NCBI GenBank assembly: GCA_963703085.1
Contig: OY969789.1
Coordinates: 682,001-746,000, forward strand
Length of the DNA stretch: 64,000 nt
From: DATAEG01 sp963703085
Lineage (GTDB): Bacteria; Actinomycetota; Actinomycetes; Mycobacteriales; Jatrophihabitantaceae
Direction of reading: 5' to 3'
In this document: one piece after another, positions 8,933 to 18,311 of the stretch
Layout of the letters: each line of letters begins with the position of its first letter
How positions within the stretch are numbered: the stretch's first letter is position 1
Made by a program: the position numbers and the translations under genes
Notes under the pieces: generated by a model
Database searches by the model: none
What the model was told of the DNA's origin: nothing
The model's input: the letters and a program-made list of their open reading frames with translations, nothing else

Positions 8933-9949
8933 ATGACCCTGCTCGCGCAGACCGTACTGCTCTCCGCGCCCCGGCACGGCGTTGCGAGATTCCTGCACGA
9001 CCACGCGGACGTGGTGATCGCCCGACCGGCCCGGATCGTGCTCATCATCGTGGTCGCGCTGGTGCTGCGGCTGCTCGCGCACCGGGCGATCAACCGGCTG
9101 GCCCGGGCCACCGGCGACGCCACGGTGCCTCCGCTGCTGCGCCCGTTGAAGGAACGTGCGGTGTCGGCCGGAGACCGGTTCTTCGAGATCACGCCACTGC
9201 AACGGGAGCGCCGCCGGCAGCGGGCCGAAACGATCGGCTCGGTACTGAAGAGCGCTGTCTCATTCACCTTGTTCGTGATGGCGTTGCTGCTCATCCTCGG
9301 TGAGCTGGAGTTCAGTCTCGCGCCACTGATCGCCGGCACATCCATCGTCGGGGTCGCCCTCGGGTTCGGCGCGCAGAACCTGGTCAAGGATTTCCTGGCC
9401 GGGATCTTCATGATCATGGAGGACCAGTACGGCGTGGGTGACGTCATCGACGTCAAGGAGGCAACCGGCACTGTGGAGGCGGTCGGGCTGCGCACCACCC
9501 GGCTTCGTGATGTGCACGGCACGGTCTGGTACATGCGCAACGGCGAGATCATCCGGGTCGGCAACAAGAGTCAGGGTTTCGCGCAGGTGGTCCTGGACGT
9601 GCCCATCGCGCCCACCGCGGATGTGGACGAGGTGTCCGAGGTCATGCTGGCGGTGGCCACCGACCTGGCCGCCGATCCGGCCTGGCAGGACGTCTTCCTC
9701 GGCGACCCGGAATTGGCCGGGATCGAGGAACTCACCCAGGAGAAGACGGTCATCCGGCTCACCGCGAGAGTGCGTCCGCTCGAGCAATGGCGCACCGCGC
9801 GGGAACTGCGCCGTCGCATCCGCGATCGGATCGGTCCGCTGGCCAAGGGCGCGGCCACGATCGTCACTACCGATCAGCACCCGAGCGGGGCACCGAGTCC
9901 GACCCCACCGGCGACGCCACCGTCCCCGGCTTCCTCCGACGACAGCTGA
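8933..9949 (+). CDS. MscS-type mechanosensitive channel
   Basis: This 338-residue inner-membrane channel has an N-terminal helix, a second helix (VSFTLFVMALLLILGEL) and a third pore-lining helix. These lead into the MscS hallmark VALGFGAQNLVKDFLAG and the beta domain motif MEDQYGVGDVIDV. The C-terminus is a proline-rich tail ending in SSDDS. It opens on membrane tension to relieve hypo-osmotic stress. ATG 8933 follows GAGGAAGAGG. It converges with the PRC-barrel operon. Confidence 0.93.
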   Translation: MTLLAQTVLLSAPRHGVARFLHDHADVVIARPARIVLIIVVALVLRLLAHRAINRLARATGDATVPPLLRPLKERAVSAGDRFFEITPLQRERRRQRAETIGSVLKSAVSFTLFVMALLLILGELEFSLAPLIAGTSIVGVALGFGAQNLVKDFLAGIFMIMEDQYGVGDVIDVKEATGTVEAVGLRTTRLRDVHGTVWYMRNGEIIRVGNKSQGFAQVVLDVPIAPTADVDEVSEVMLAVATDLAADPAWQDVFLGDPELAGIEELTQEKTVIRLTARVRPLEQWRTARELRRRIRDRIGPLAKGAATIVTTDQHPSGAPSPTPPATPPSPASSDDS

Positions 9950-9965
9950 GTGCCCCAGCGCGGGT

Positions 9966-10403
9966 CTACTGCGTAGCAACCACCAGCGCGTAGCCGCCGA
10001 GACCACGCAACCGGCTCGCCGCGATCTCGCCGCCCGGCACCTGCACTGCGTGCACCTCGCCGGTGGCGGGATCGAACTCCACGTCCTCCAGCGGGCCGAT
10101 CTCCTCGCCGGCATCGGTCAGCACCCGGGCGCCGAGCAGCGGGCGCTTGCCCTTGACCGTCGCGATCTCGGCCGGTGCGGCCGGCTCCCGGCTACTGGAT
10201 TCCTGGTCGACGACGAGCGCCGCGTCGCCGATGCCACCCACCGCCTCATGGCCGAGAACGGTGGCTTTCCGGCCCTTACCGAGCTGCCATGCGACCAGCC
10301 GGCGGCTCGGCACGTCCAACACCGCACCGGTGATCGGGCCAAGGTTCTCGGCGGTGGCGCGGGACACCACACTGCGCCCCATGATCTGGGCCAGGCTGCT
10401 CAT
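9966..10403 (-). CDS. PRC-barrel domain protein (second of operon)
   Basis: This 145-residue soluble protein holds two PRC-barrel-like repeats: MSSLAQIMGRSVVS leading into LGPITGAVLDVPSRRLVAWQLG, then LLGARVLTDAGEEIGPLEDVEFDPATGEV. The fold binds other proteins or RNA in photosynthetic centres and in RimM; the role here is unknown. Its ATG overlaps the stop of the upstream PRC gene (ATGA), so the two are translationally coupled. The HAVQVPGGEIAASRLRGLGG tail is typical of stress-linked actinobacterial PRC proteins. Confidence 0.82.
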   Translation of the reverse strand: MSSLAQIMGRSVVSRATAENLGPITGAVLDVPSRRLVAWQLGKGRKATVLGHEAVGGIGDAALVVDQESSSREPAAPAEIATVKGKRPLLGARVLTDAGEEIGPLEDVEFDPATGEVHAVQVPGGEIAASRLRGLGGYALVVATQ

Positions 10404-11197
10404 CGCCGATCCTCCTGCTGCGGGGCCGGCGGCTGCTGAGCTGCCGGCGGGGCTGGGGGCGGCGGCGGGTTCCCCGGCGCGGCCGCGGGCGGCTGCTGGG
10501 CTCCAGGCGGGGCGGCGGGCGGAGACTGGACGGTCGGTGGCGCGCCCGGCGCCGATGCGGAGCCGGCCATCGCTCGGAATTGCTCGAGCGCACCGCCGAA
10601 GCCGGACAGATCGTCGCGGATGTACGGCTCCACCGACGCGGGCAACATCAGGGCGGTGCCGGATACCGACAACGCGTACGGCAACGGCACGAACATCGCC
10701 GCGCCAGCGCGGCCTTGCAGTGCTTCGTCACCGGTGAGCTGATAACCGACTACATCGCCCGGCGAGATGCCGCTCTGGGCGGTCCCCATCATCCCCACCG
10801 CGACGATGAGATCGGTGACCTGGCCGAGTCGCTGGCCGGCGTCGGTGAGCACATCGTTGCCCAGAACATTGCGTCGTGGCTCACCGACCTGCGAGCTGCC
10901 GACCGCGGCCGCCTCCTCGAGGGTGACCGCCTCCACCATGACGGCGTCGCGTCCGATCGAGTACACCGCGGACAACGCGAGCGGCGTCTTCAGCGGGCCG
11001 GCGAACAGTCCGCCGGCCTTGTTCAGCGTGAACCCCAGCACGTGCCCGGCATCAGGCGAATACACGACGTCCTTGATCTTGGCCAACGCATCACCGGTCG
11101 GGATGCTCACCACCGGCAGGCCCGTGATGGACGTGGCCGGCACCAACACCAACCGCGGAGCGGCCAGGCCCGATGCGACATCCCCGGACAGAGTCAT
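10400..11197 (-). CDS. PRC-barrel domain protein with proline-rich tail
   Basis: This 265-residue protein has PRC-barrel motifs (GLPVVSIPTGDALAKIKDVV, NVLGNDVLTDAGQRLGQVTD) over its first two thirds. The last 50 residues are an alanine/proline/glutamine-rich low-complexity tail. ATG 11197 follows CAGGTGA at a good distance. It is coupled by ATGA to the second PRC gene, and a one-helix membrane protein precedes it on the same strand 49 bp away. The tail could be a flexible interaction arm. No catalytic residues are visible. Confidence 0.78.
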   Translation of the reverse strand: MTLSGDVASGLAAPRLVLVPATSITGLPVVSIPTGDALAKIKDVVYSPDAGHVLGFTLNKAGGLFAGPLKTPLALSAVYSIGRDAVMVEAVTLEEAAAVGSSQVGEPRRNVLGNDVLTDAGQRLGQVTDLIVAVGMMGTAQSGISPGDVVGYQLTGDEALQGRAGAAMFVPLPYALSVSGTALMLPASVEPYIRDDLSGFGGALEQFRAMAGSASAPGAPPTVQSPPAAPPGAQQPPAAAPGNPPPPPAPPAAQQPPAPQQEDRR

Positions 11198-11246
11198 GCG
11201 TTCACCTGCGCTCCACCGTCCAGGCAGCGGCGGGCGGGACGCGCAC

Positions 11247-11399
11247 TCATGGGTTCTCTCCCGACGAGGGGGGCGCGCCCGGCGTCGAACGGGTCGCAAT
11301 CACACCGCCGCTGCGACGGCGGCGCTGCACGTAAAGGGCCAGCAGGAGCGCCGCGATGATCAGCACGATCACCACGACGATCACGACAACAGCGCGCAT
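11247..11399 (-). CDS. Small single-pass membrane protein
   Basis: This 50-residue ORF starts at ATG 11399 after TGGTGGAACG. Residues 2-22 form a strong valine/isoleucine/leucine membrane helix followed by the positive stop-transfer run QRRRRSGG and a short polar tail. It is the first gene of the PRC-barrel operon. The function is unknown; it may anchor or accompany the PRC proteins. The clear topology and operon position support it as a real gene. Confidence 0.6.
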   Translation of the reverse strand: MRAVVVIVVVIVLIIAALLLALYVQRRRRSGGVIATRSTPGAPPSSGENP

Positions 11400-11531
11400 C
11401 GTTCCACCATTCGCACCTGGCAGCCGCGGTCTGCGTTGCTCTGCGCCGAAGGTACCTCGCTCGCGCGGCCGGCCGCTGCTCGAGTGGGCCCCGGCGCTGT
11501 CCGGACCGCGCCACTCATGGCGGACAATGGG

Positions 11532-11927
11532 ATGGTGAGCAGTGAACCGCAGCGCAGCACGTTGTACGACGCCGTCGGCGGTGAGCAGACCTTCCGGCTG
11601 CTCGTCGACCGGTTCTACGCGGGGGTGGCCGCAGACCCCGCGCTGCGCGCGCTCTACCCCGAGGACGACTTGGGCCCGGCCGCCGAGCGGCTGCGGATGT
11701 TCCTCATCCAGTACTGGGGTGGCCCGGGCACGTACTCCGAGCAGCGGGGGCACCCGCGGCTGCGGATGCGGCACGCGCCGTTCCGGATCGGAGTCGCCGA
11801 GCGGGACGCCTGGCTGCGGCATATGCGCGCGGCGGTGGAGTCCCTCGACCTGCCCGCAGACCTGCACGACCAGCTGTGGCGCTACCTCGTCACGGCCGCG
11901 GACAGCATGCGCAACATTCCGAACTGA
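11532..11927 (+). CDS. glbO: Group II truncated hemoglobin GlbO
   Basis: This 131-residue heme protein closely matches the trHbO family as I recall it: LYDAVGG, RFYAGVAADP, LYPEDDLGPAAERLRMFL, QYWGGP and RGHPRLRMRHAPFRI, including the proximal-histidine region and the WGGP segment. Such proteins bind oxygen and NO near the membrane and are linked to respiration. ATG 11532 is preferred, with ATG 11517 or GTG 11535 also possible. It lies just ahead of an alpha-glucosidase, as in Rv2470-Rv2471. Confidence 0.93.
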   Translation: MVSSEPQRSTLYDAVGGEQTFRLLVDRFYAGVAADPALRALYPEDDLGPAAERLRMFLIQYWGGPGTYSEQRGHPRLRMRHAPFRIGVAERDAWLRHMRAAVESLDLPADLHDQLWRYLVTAADSMRNIPN

Positions 11928-12020
11928 CTGCTTTCACCGGCGCCGCTAGCGTGTTCTGCATCGATCCAGCTAGCGTGGTCGGTAACGCTTCCGACCGTTC
12001 GCCCCCGTCAGGAGACCCTT

Positions 12021-13676
12021 GTGACCAGCACTCCCGTGGCCGAGACCACCGGCCCGGACACCCTGCCCACGATCACCCGGCGCAGCCGTACCGAGGATCC
12101 GCAGTGGTGGAAGAACGCGGTCTTCTACCAGGTGTACCCGCGCAGTTTCGCTGACTCGAACGGCGACGGAAACGGCGATCTGCCCGGAATCACCGAGCGG
12201 ATGGAGTACCTCGCCGATCTCGGCGTGGACGCCCTCTGGATCAGCCCGTTCTACACCTCGCCCATGGTCGACAACGGCTACGACGTGGCCGATCCCTGCG
12301 ACGTCGACCCCATGTTCGGCACCCTCGCCGACTTCGACGCACTGGTTGCCGCCGCGCACCGGAACGGCATCAAGGTCACCGTCGACATCGTCCCGAACCA
12401 CTTCTCCGACCAGCACGTCTGGTTCACCGACGCGCTGGCGGCGGCGCCGGGAAGCCCGGAACGAGAGCGTTTCATCTTTCGCGACGGCAGCGGCTCCCAC
12501 GGCGAGCTGCCGCCGAACAACTGGCCGTCCATGTTCGGCGGCCCGGCGTGGACGCGAGTGCCGGACGGGCAGTGGTACCTGCACCTGTTTGCGCCCGAGC
12601 AGCCAGACCTGAACTGGGAGAACCCGGAGGTCCCGGCCGAGTTCGCCCGCATCATCCGGTTCTGGGTGGACCACGGAGCGGACGGCTTCCGGATGGACGT
12701 GGCGCACGGGATGGCCAAGCCTGAGGGCCTGCCCGACCTGGTCGCGGTACCGATGGCGCACAAGCAGGCGGCCGAGGACCTGCGCTTCGACCAGCCGCAG
12801 GTACACCAGTACCTGCGCGGCTTTCGCGCAGTGCTCGACGAGTTCCCCGGCGCGATGGTCGTCGGCGAGGCCTGGGTCGACGACCCGGAGCGGATGGCGC
12901 GCTACGTCCGCCCCGACGAGCTGCATCTGACCTTCAACTTCGCACTGGTGCTGGCCGAGTGGGGCGCCGAGGACTTCCGGCGGGCGATCGACGACTCGCT
13001 CAGCGCCCTGGCTGATGTCGGTGCGCCGTGCACCTGGGTGCTGTCCAACCACGATGTGGTCCGGCACCCGAGCCGCTACGGCGGCGGTGCGCGCGGCGCG
13101 GCCCGGGGCCGAGCCGCGGCGCTGCTGCAGCTGGCACTGCCCGGCGCTGCCTACATCTACAACGGTGACGAACTCGGCCTGCAGAACGTGCAGCTGCCCG
13201 ACGACGCGCTGCGCGACCCGACCTGGGAGCGCAGCGGGCACACCCAGCGCGGGCGAGACGGCGAGCGGGTGCCGATGCCGTGGTCGGGCGAGACTCCGCC
13301 CTTCGGATTCAGCTCGGGGGAACCGTGGCTGCCCATGCCGGCGTATTGGGCCGGTATCAGCGCCGCCGACCAGGCCGATCAGCCGGATTCGACCCTGCAG
13401 CTCTACCGCACCGCCTTGCGGCTGCGCCACGCCCTGCCGGAGCTGCTCGGCAGCGAGTTCAGTTGGACCGACTCCGCCGACGGCGCGCTGGTGTTCTGCC
13501 GCGGCGCAGGACTCACCGTGGCGATGAACGCGACCGACGAGGCACTGCCCGGGCCGCATGGAGAGGTGCTGCTCAGCTCGGGGCCGCTCGGCAGGGACGG
13601 CGAACTGCCCCCGGACACCACCGTCTGGCTGCGTACGGCGCAGGGCTCCGATAGCTCGCTCAGCGCAACAGGTTGA
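12021..13676 (+). CDS. GH13 alpha-glucosidase (trehalose/oligo-1,6-glucosidase type)
   Basis: This 551-residue cytosolic GH13 enzyme opens with WWKNAVFYQVYPRSFAD and DLGVDALWISPFYTSPM. The nucleophile is in DGFRMDVAHG, the acid/base in VVGEAWVD and the third acid in LSNHD. It cleaves terminal alpha-linked glucose from short oligosaccharides; linkage specificity is uncertain. GTG 12021 has AGGAG at 12010-12014. The last 17 bp overlap the convergent neighbour. It corresponds in position to mycobacterial aglA. Confidence 0.9.
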   Translation: MTSTPVAETTGPDTLPTITRRSRTEDPQWWKNAVFYQVYPRSFADSNGDGNGDLPGITERMEYLADLGVDALWISPFYTSPMVDNGYDVADPCDVDPMFGTLADFDALVAAAHRNGIKVTVDIVPNHFSDQHVWFTDALAAAPGSPERERFIFRDGSGSHGELPPNNWPSMFGGPAWTRVPDGQWYLHLFAPEQPDLNWENPEVPAEFARIIRFWVDHGADGFRMDVAHGMAKPEGLPDLVAVPMAHKQAAEDLRFDQPQVHQYLRGFRAVLDEFPGAMVVGEAWVDDPERMARYVRPDELHLTFNFALVLAEWGAEDFRRAIDDSLSALADVGAPCTWVLSNHDVVRHPSRYGGGARGAARGRAAALLQLALPGAAYIYNGDELGLQNVQLPDDALRDPTWERSGHTQRGRDGERVPMPWSGETPPFGFSSGEPWLPMPAYWAGISAADQADQPDSTLQLYRTALRLRHALPELLGSEFSWTDSADGALVFCRGAGLTVAMNATDEALPGPHGEVLLSSGPLGRDGELPPDTTVWLRTAQGSDSSLSATG

Positions 13677-14292
13677 GCCCGCCACCGGGGCGCTCGGCGT
13701 AGACCGAGCCGTACGTCGCCGCGACGCGCATCCAGCGACCCGCCACATCCACACCGACGTCCGAGGCACGCGGCAGGAATCCCATCCGGGTCAGCGCGGC
13801 CAGGCTGCGCAACGTGATCGGTGCCGATTCCGTATCGGACGATACCGTCAGGACGACCGCGTCGAGCAGTGCCTTTTCGGTGCGGGGCGAACCGACGCGG
13901 CCCGGTGCGGACAGGCCCTTGATCTCCAGCGCGCCGGCCCGGACCACGTCGCGGATCTCGCGGTCCGGCACCCGGTCCAGTCGCCGCCACCCGGTCCGGG
14001 GCGGCAGGGCACCGTGCCAGGCCAGGTCCATGCTCGGCGGTGGGTCCGGCCGCGCGCCGTCGAGCCAGCTCAGCACCTCCGCGCCTGCGCTGACCAGATC
14101 GAAGGCCGGCCCGGCCGGATCGGCGGGCACGATGCGCGAGGCGAGCACGTCGAAAGGCAGTTGCGCCCATACCGAACGCCTCCCGTCGGCGACGGTCAAC
14201 CGCACGACGACCGCTGGGTCGAGCGTGGCCGCGCGGCGGATCAACGGAGCGAGATCTGACCAGTCCCCCGTGCCGTTCGCTGGCGTGGTCAT
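13660..14292 (-). CDS. Conserved hypothetical protein (Rv2474c position)
   Basis: This 210-residue protein has no motif I can name. It is soluble and mixed alpha/beta, with VVVRLTVADGRRSVWAQLPF, VLSWLDGARPDPPP and GRWMRVAATYGSVYAERP as the most conserved-looking parts. The position after an alpha-glucosidase and before a thioesterase matches an uncharacterised mycobacterial gene. The stop of the thioesterase gene overlaps its ATG (ATGA), so the pair is co-translated. No function is proposed. Confidence 0.7.
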   Translation of the reverse strand: MTTPANGTGDWSDLAPLIRRAATLDPAVVVRLTVADGRRSVWAQLPFDVLASRIVPADPAGPAFDLVSAGAEVLSWLDGARPDPPPSMDLAWHGALPPRTGWRRLDRVPDREIRDVVRAGALEIKGLSAPGRVGSPRTEKALLDAVVLTVSSDTESAPITLRSLAALTRMGFLPRASDVGVDVAGRWMRVAATYGSVYAERPGGGLNLLR

Positions 14293-14723
14293 GCGCTGGT
14301 AGGGCCGGGCTGCTCGGAGGGCCGGGCCGGCTCGTCACTGAACCTGCTGAGGATCTCCGTTTCCGACGTGCTCAGCCGTCGCGGCCGGTCGGTTTCGAAG
14401 TCGAACGGGACCAGCCGGGTCGCGGCGCGGGCGCACAGCCGGTCGCCGTCGAACACGTCGTAGCGGACCAGGAACGACGCGCCGCGGACGTCCTCCACCC
14501 ATAACTCCAGGCGGAGCGGGTCGGGGTGGTAGACGACCGGCCGCAGGTAATCGATCTCGTGGCGGGCAACGACCGTCCCACGGGAGAACGTTCCGTCGTA
14601 GCGATCGAAGAACATCGCCACCCGAGCTTGCTCGAGGTAGGCGAGGTAGGCGGAGTTGTTGACGTGCGCGAAGGCGTCCATGTCGGACCAGCGCATGTGC
14701 ACCGGATGGACGAAACGCGCCAC
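14289..14723 (-). CDS. Acyl-CoA thioesterase (4HBT hot-dog fold)
   Basis: This 144-residue protein shows the 4-hydroxybenzoyl-CoA thioesterase pattern MRWSDMDAFAHVNNSAYLAYLEQAR, whose aspartate is catalytic, followed by RHEIDYLRPVVY and VRYDVFDGD. It hydrolyses acyl-CoA, probably as a tetramer in the cytosol. GTG 14723 has GAGGG upstream. It lies between EttA and the hypothetical gene on one strand, as in Rv2475c, but the large glutamate dehydrogenase found between them in M. tuberculosis is absent. Confidence 0.88.
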   Translation of the reverse strand: MARFVHPVHMRWSDMDAFAHVNNSAYLAYLEQARVAMFFDRYDGTFSRGTVVARHEIDYLRPVVYHPDPLRLELWVEDVRGASFLVRYDVFDGDRLCARAATRLVPFDFETDRPRRLSTSETEILSRFSDEPARPSEQPGPTSA

Positions 14724-14789
14724 AATCCCTCGCTCTCTGCCGGTGCACCCGTGGGCATCAGCTGACCACCGGCACACCGAAACGCTGGG

Positions 14790-16472
14790 TCAGTCGCGGG
14801 TGAGCTTGCGGTAGGTGACCGCGTGCGGGCGGGCCGCATCCGCACCCAGCCGCTCCACCTTGTTCTGCTCGTAGGACTCGAAGTTGCCCTCGAACCAGAA
14901 CCACTTCGCCGGGTCGTCGTCCGTGCCCTCCCAGGCCAGGATGTGGGTGGCGATCCGGTCCAGGAACCACCGATCGTGGCTGATCACCACGGCACAGCCG
15001 GGGAACTCCAGCAGGGCGTTCTCCAACGAACCGAGCGTCTCCACATCGAGATCGTTGGTCGGCTCGTCGAGCATCAGCAGGTTGCCGCCCTCTTTGAGCG
15101 TGAGCGCCAGGTTCAACCGGTTGCGCTCACCGCCGGAGAGCACGCCGGCCGGCTTCTGCTGGTCCGGACCCTTGAAGCCGAATGCGGAGACATAGGCCCG
15201 GGACGGCATCTCGCTCTGGCCGACCTGGATGAAGTCCAGCCCGTCGGAGACGACCTCGAAGAGCGTCTTGCTCGGATCGATTCCGGCCCGGTCCTGGTCG
15301 ACGTAACTGATCTTCACCGTCTCGCCGACCTTCACCTCACCGGAATCCGGCGCCTCCAACCCGACGATGGTCTTGAACAGCGTCGTCTTGCCGACCCCGT
15401 TCGGACCGATCACACCGACGATGCCACCACGCGGCAACGAGAACGACAGGTCCTTGATGAGCATCCGGGTGCCGAAGCCCTTGTCGAGGTGGCTGACGTC
15501 AACGACCTGGTTGCCCAGCCGCGGGCCGACCGGGATCTGGATCTCCTCGAAGTCCAGCTTGCGGGTCTTTTCCGCCTCGGCGGCCATCTCCTCGTACCGC
15601 TGCAGACGAGCCTTGCTCTTCGTCTGCCGGCCCTTGGCGTTCTGCCGTACCCAGGCCAGCTCGTCGGTGAGCCGCTTCTGCAGCTTGATGTCCTTGCGGC
15701 CCTGGACGGCCAGCCGCTCCGCCTTCTTCTCCAGATAGGTGGAGTAGTTGCCCTCGTAGGGGTGGGTGCGGCCGCGGTCGATCTCGAGGATCCACTCGGC
15801 GACGTTGTTCAGGAAGTACCGGTCGTGGGTCACCGCCAGCACGGCACCCGGGTACTTCGCCAGATGCTGCTCCAACCACTGAACGCTCTCGGCATCCAGG
15901 TGGTTGGTCGGCTCGTCCAGCAGCAGCAGGTCCGGCTGCTCGAGCAACAGTTTGCACAGTGCGACCCGGCGGCGCTCTCCTCCGGAGAGCTGGGTGACCG
16001 GCTCGTCCCCGGGCGGGCAGCGCAGCGCATCCATGGCCTGCTCGATCCGGCTGTCGAGTTCCCAGCCGTTGGCGTGCTCGATCTTTTCCAGCAGGTCGCC
16101 CTGCTCGGTGAGCAGCGAATCGAAATCGGCATCCGGCTCGGCCATCGCGTTCGAGACCGCCTCGAAGCGCGCCAGCCACCCGCGCAACTCGGCTACGGCG
16201 TCCTCGACGTTCTCCCGTACGGTCTTGGTCTCGTCCAGCGGCGGCTCCTGCTGAAGCAACCCCACGCTGGCGCCCGGGGCCAGCTTGGCTTCGCCGTTGG
16301 ACGCCTGATCCAGGCCGGCCATGATCTTCAGCACGGTGGACTTACCAGCGCCGTTCGGGCCGACGACGCCGATCTTGGCGCCCGGCAGGAACGACAGGGT
16401 GACGTCGTCGAGGATCACCTTGTCGCCGTGTGCCTTGCGCACCTTGTACATGGTGTAGATGAACTGCGCCAC
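14790..16472 (-). CDS. ettA: Energy-dependent translational throttle protein EttA (ABC-F)
   Basis: This 560-residue ABC-F ATPase binds the ribosomal E site and couples early elongation to energy state. It has two nucleotide-binding domains (Walker A GPNGAGKST and GPNGVGKTT; signatures LSGGERRR and LSGGERNR; Walker B LLLLDEPTNHLDA and LLMLDEPTNDLDV). A basic linker lies between them (KGRQTKSKARLQRYEEM). There is no transmembrane region. GTG 16472 has AGGGA six bases upstream. Length and motifs are standard. Confidence 0.95.
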   Translation of the reverse strand: MAQFIYTMYKVRKAHGDKVILDDVTLSFLPGAKIGVVGPNGAGKSTVLKIMAGLDQASNGEAKLAPGASVGLLQQEPPLDETKTVRENVEDAVAELRGWLARFEAVSNAMAEPDADFDSLLTEQGDLLEKIEHANGWELDSRIEQAMDALRCPPGDEPVTQLSGGERRRVALCKLLLEQPDLLLLDEPTNHLDAESVQWLEQHLAKYPGAVLAVTHDRYFLNNVAEWILEIDRGRTHPYEGNYSTYLEKKAERLAVQGRKDIKLQKRLTDELAWVRQNAKGRQTKSKARLQRYEEMAAEAEKTRKLDFEEIQIPVGPRLGNQVVDVSHLDKGFGTRMLIKDLSFSLPRGGIVGVIGPNGVGKTTLFKTIVGLEAPDSGEVKVGETVKISYVDQDRAGIDPSKTLFEVVSDGLDFIQVGQSEMPSRAYVSAFGFKGPDQQKPAGVLSGGERNRLNLALTLKEGGNLLMLDEPTNDLDVETLGSLENALLEFPGCAVVISHDRWFLDRIATHILAWEGTDDDPAKWFWFEGNFESYEQNKVERLGADAARPHAVTYRKLTRD

Positions 16473-16646
16473 TGTAGGTCCCTGCTCCACTCGTCTGCGT
16501 GATGAGATCGCTCGCGGTGCGACCGCGGCGCGGAGCGACGGATTTGCCGTACCGGCGGCGTGCGCTCCGCCTCCATTGTCGCAGCTGACGCATCCGCCTT
16601 GCGACCGCCGCCGATCCGACCCGGAACGACCCCCAGCGGCGGGCCC

Positions 16647-17123
16647 TCAGGTATTGCTGGCGGCAACCTCCGGTCGGGCTCCGGTGAGCTGGGCCAGCAC
16701 CTCGTCGGTGAGGTCCGGTGACATCCCATCGGCGCCGACGACCACCGAGGTCGACACCGACCCACGGCGAACCTTGGTGAACTCGCTGAACCCGTGCGCG
16801 AGGTTGGGGCCGACTGCATCAGCAGTGATCTCGTAGGTGGCACGGAGCTGCTCGTCCTTCGTGTACTCCCGGGTGGCGATCCGGCCGGTGACCACCACCG
16901 GCTGGCCCTTGTGGATCGACCGTGCGACGTGGTGGGCCATGTCCTGCCAGCAGACCACCGACACGAAGAACTTGGCGGCGTCTTCGAACTGGTTCGTCTC
17001 CGGGTTGCGGCGCCGTGATGTTGAGGCCACCCGGAAGCTGGTGACCGGGCGGCCACTGGCGGTGGTGCGCAGGGCAGGGTCGTCGACGACGTTGCCGATG
17101 ACGGTGATGTAGGTGTCGAACAT
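16647..17123 (-). CDS. Single-stranded DNA-binding protein (Rv2478c-type paralogue)
   Basis: This 158-residue OB-fold protein begins MFDTYITVIGNVVDDP and contains TSFRVAST, FFVSVVCWQDMAHHVARS and GQPVVVTGRI. The usual acidic DDDIPF-type tip of the housekeeping SSB is absent; the tail ends PEVAASNT. It therefore looks like the second actinobacterial SSB, not the replication SSB. ATG 17123 follows GGAGG. Its placement upstream of ettA is shared with mycobacteria. Confidence 0.88.
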   Translation of the reverse strand: MFDTYITVIGNVVDDPALRTTASGRPVTSFRVASTSRRRNPETNQFEDAAKFFVSVVCWQDMAHHVARSIHKGQPVVVTGRIATREYTKDEQLRATYEITADAVGPNLAHGFSEFTKVRRGSVSTSVVVGADGMSPDLTDEVLAQLTGARPEVAASNT

Positions 17124-17260
17124 GTCAGACCTCCGGCGGCTGCGGTAGCGGCGGCGCGCCCCCACGGCGCGCACCTGCACAGCACACCGCTCGGCGCCGC
17201 CAGCCTGAGTGCCGCTCGACCGAACTGTGCACAACGCGGCCGCTGTGGACAACCCAGCCG

Positions 17261-18217
17261 TTACCGGTGCGCGCGGAAGGCCTGCCGGTAGCGCATCGGG
17301 GAGGTGCCCACCTGCTTGCCGAAGTGATGCCGCATCGCCGTCGCGTCCGGGAAGCCGGCCAGCTCAGCGACCTCGTCGACCGATTCCTGACCGGACTCGA
17401 GCAGCTCGCGGGCCAGCAGGACACGCTGCTGGACGAGCCAGGCGTGCGGCGACACACCCACCTCGTCACGGAACCGGCGGGCGAAGGTGCGCGGACTCAT
17501 CAGCGCCGCGGCCGCCATCGATTCGACGCAATGCGCAGCGGAGAGATCGGCCAAGATCGACTCCATCACCTCGCTGAGCGGGCCGCGCGCGGGGATCGAG
17601 CGGGTCGGTGGGTCGACGTACTGCGCTTGGCCGCCGTCGCGGTGCGGCGGCATGACCATGCGGCGGGCGACTTTGTTGGCAATCGCCGCGCCGTAGTCCT
17701 GTCGGACGATGTGTACGCAGAGATCCAGTCCGGCCGACGTGCCTGCGCTGGTGTACACCGGTCCGTCGCAGACGTAGAGCACCTCGGGACGCACGGTAGT
17801 GCCCGGGAACTCCGCCGCTAACCGGTCAGCGTGCTTCCAGTGCGTGGTGCACTCCCGGCCGTCCAGCAGGCCGGCGTCGCCAAGCATGAAGGCGCCGACG
17901 CAGACACTCATCACGATCGCACCGCGGTCGACGGCGCGGCGCAGCACGTCGAGCATCGCGGTCGACCCACGCATCCGGTTGCCGGCCGCCGGAACGACGA
18001 GCAGGTCGGCCGCTTCGGCCCGGTCGAGGCGATGCTCGGTGGAGATCGTCCACCCCTGCGACGTGGGGACCGGCCGGTCGTCCTCGGAGACGACGGCGAA
18101 GTCGTAGGCGGGCACGCCGTCATCGGTGCGGTCGACGCCGAAGCCTTCGCAGGCGACTCCCAGCTCGAACGGCTGCACGCCCGGAATGGCCAGGGCGACG
18201 ACGGAACGGACGGTCAC
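17261..18217 (-). CDS. GlxA-family transcriptional regulator (DJ-1/PfpI plus AraC HTH)
   Basis: This 318-residue regulator has an N-terminal class I amidotransferase-like domain (VALAIPGVQPFELG, VVPAAGN, SVCVGAFMLGDAGLLDG). The C-terminal AraC HTH pair contains AAAALMSPRTFARRFRDEVG, AELAGFPDATAMRHHFGK and SPMRYRQAF. The cysteine of SVCVGAF is at the DJ-1 nucleophile elbow, although these domains usually only sense ligands. GTG 18217 is chosen by homology; ATG 18253 is also in frame. No target gene is obvious nearby. Confidence 0.88.
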   Translation of the reverse strand: MTVRSVVALAIPGVQPFELGVACEGFGVDRTDDGVPAYDFAVVSEDDRPVPTSQGWTISTEHRLDRAEAADLLVVPAAGNRMRGSTAMLDVLRRAVDRGAIVMSVCVGAFMLGDAGLLDGRECTTHWKHADRLAAEFPGTTVRPEVLYVCDGPVYTSAGTSAGLDLCVHIVRQDYGAAIANKVARRMVMPPHRDGGQAQYVDPPTRSIPARGPLSEVMESILADLSAAHCVESMAAAALMSPRTFARRFRDEVGVSPHAWLVQQRVLLARELLESGQESVDEVAELAGFPDATAMRHHFGKQVGTSPMRYRQAFRAHR

Positions 18218-18311
18218 CCGGAACAGCGTGCCAGGCAGCTGGCAGGAAATCAACGAAGAGTGGCTTTACCGCCACTGGTGGCAGGACCTGCGCGGTCGGA
18301 AGATTTACGCC

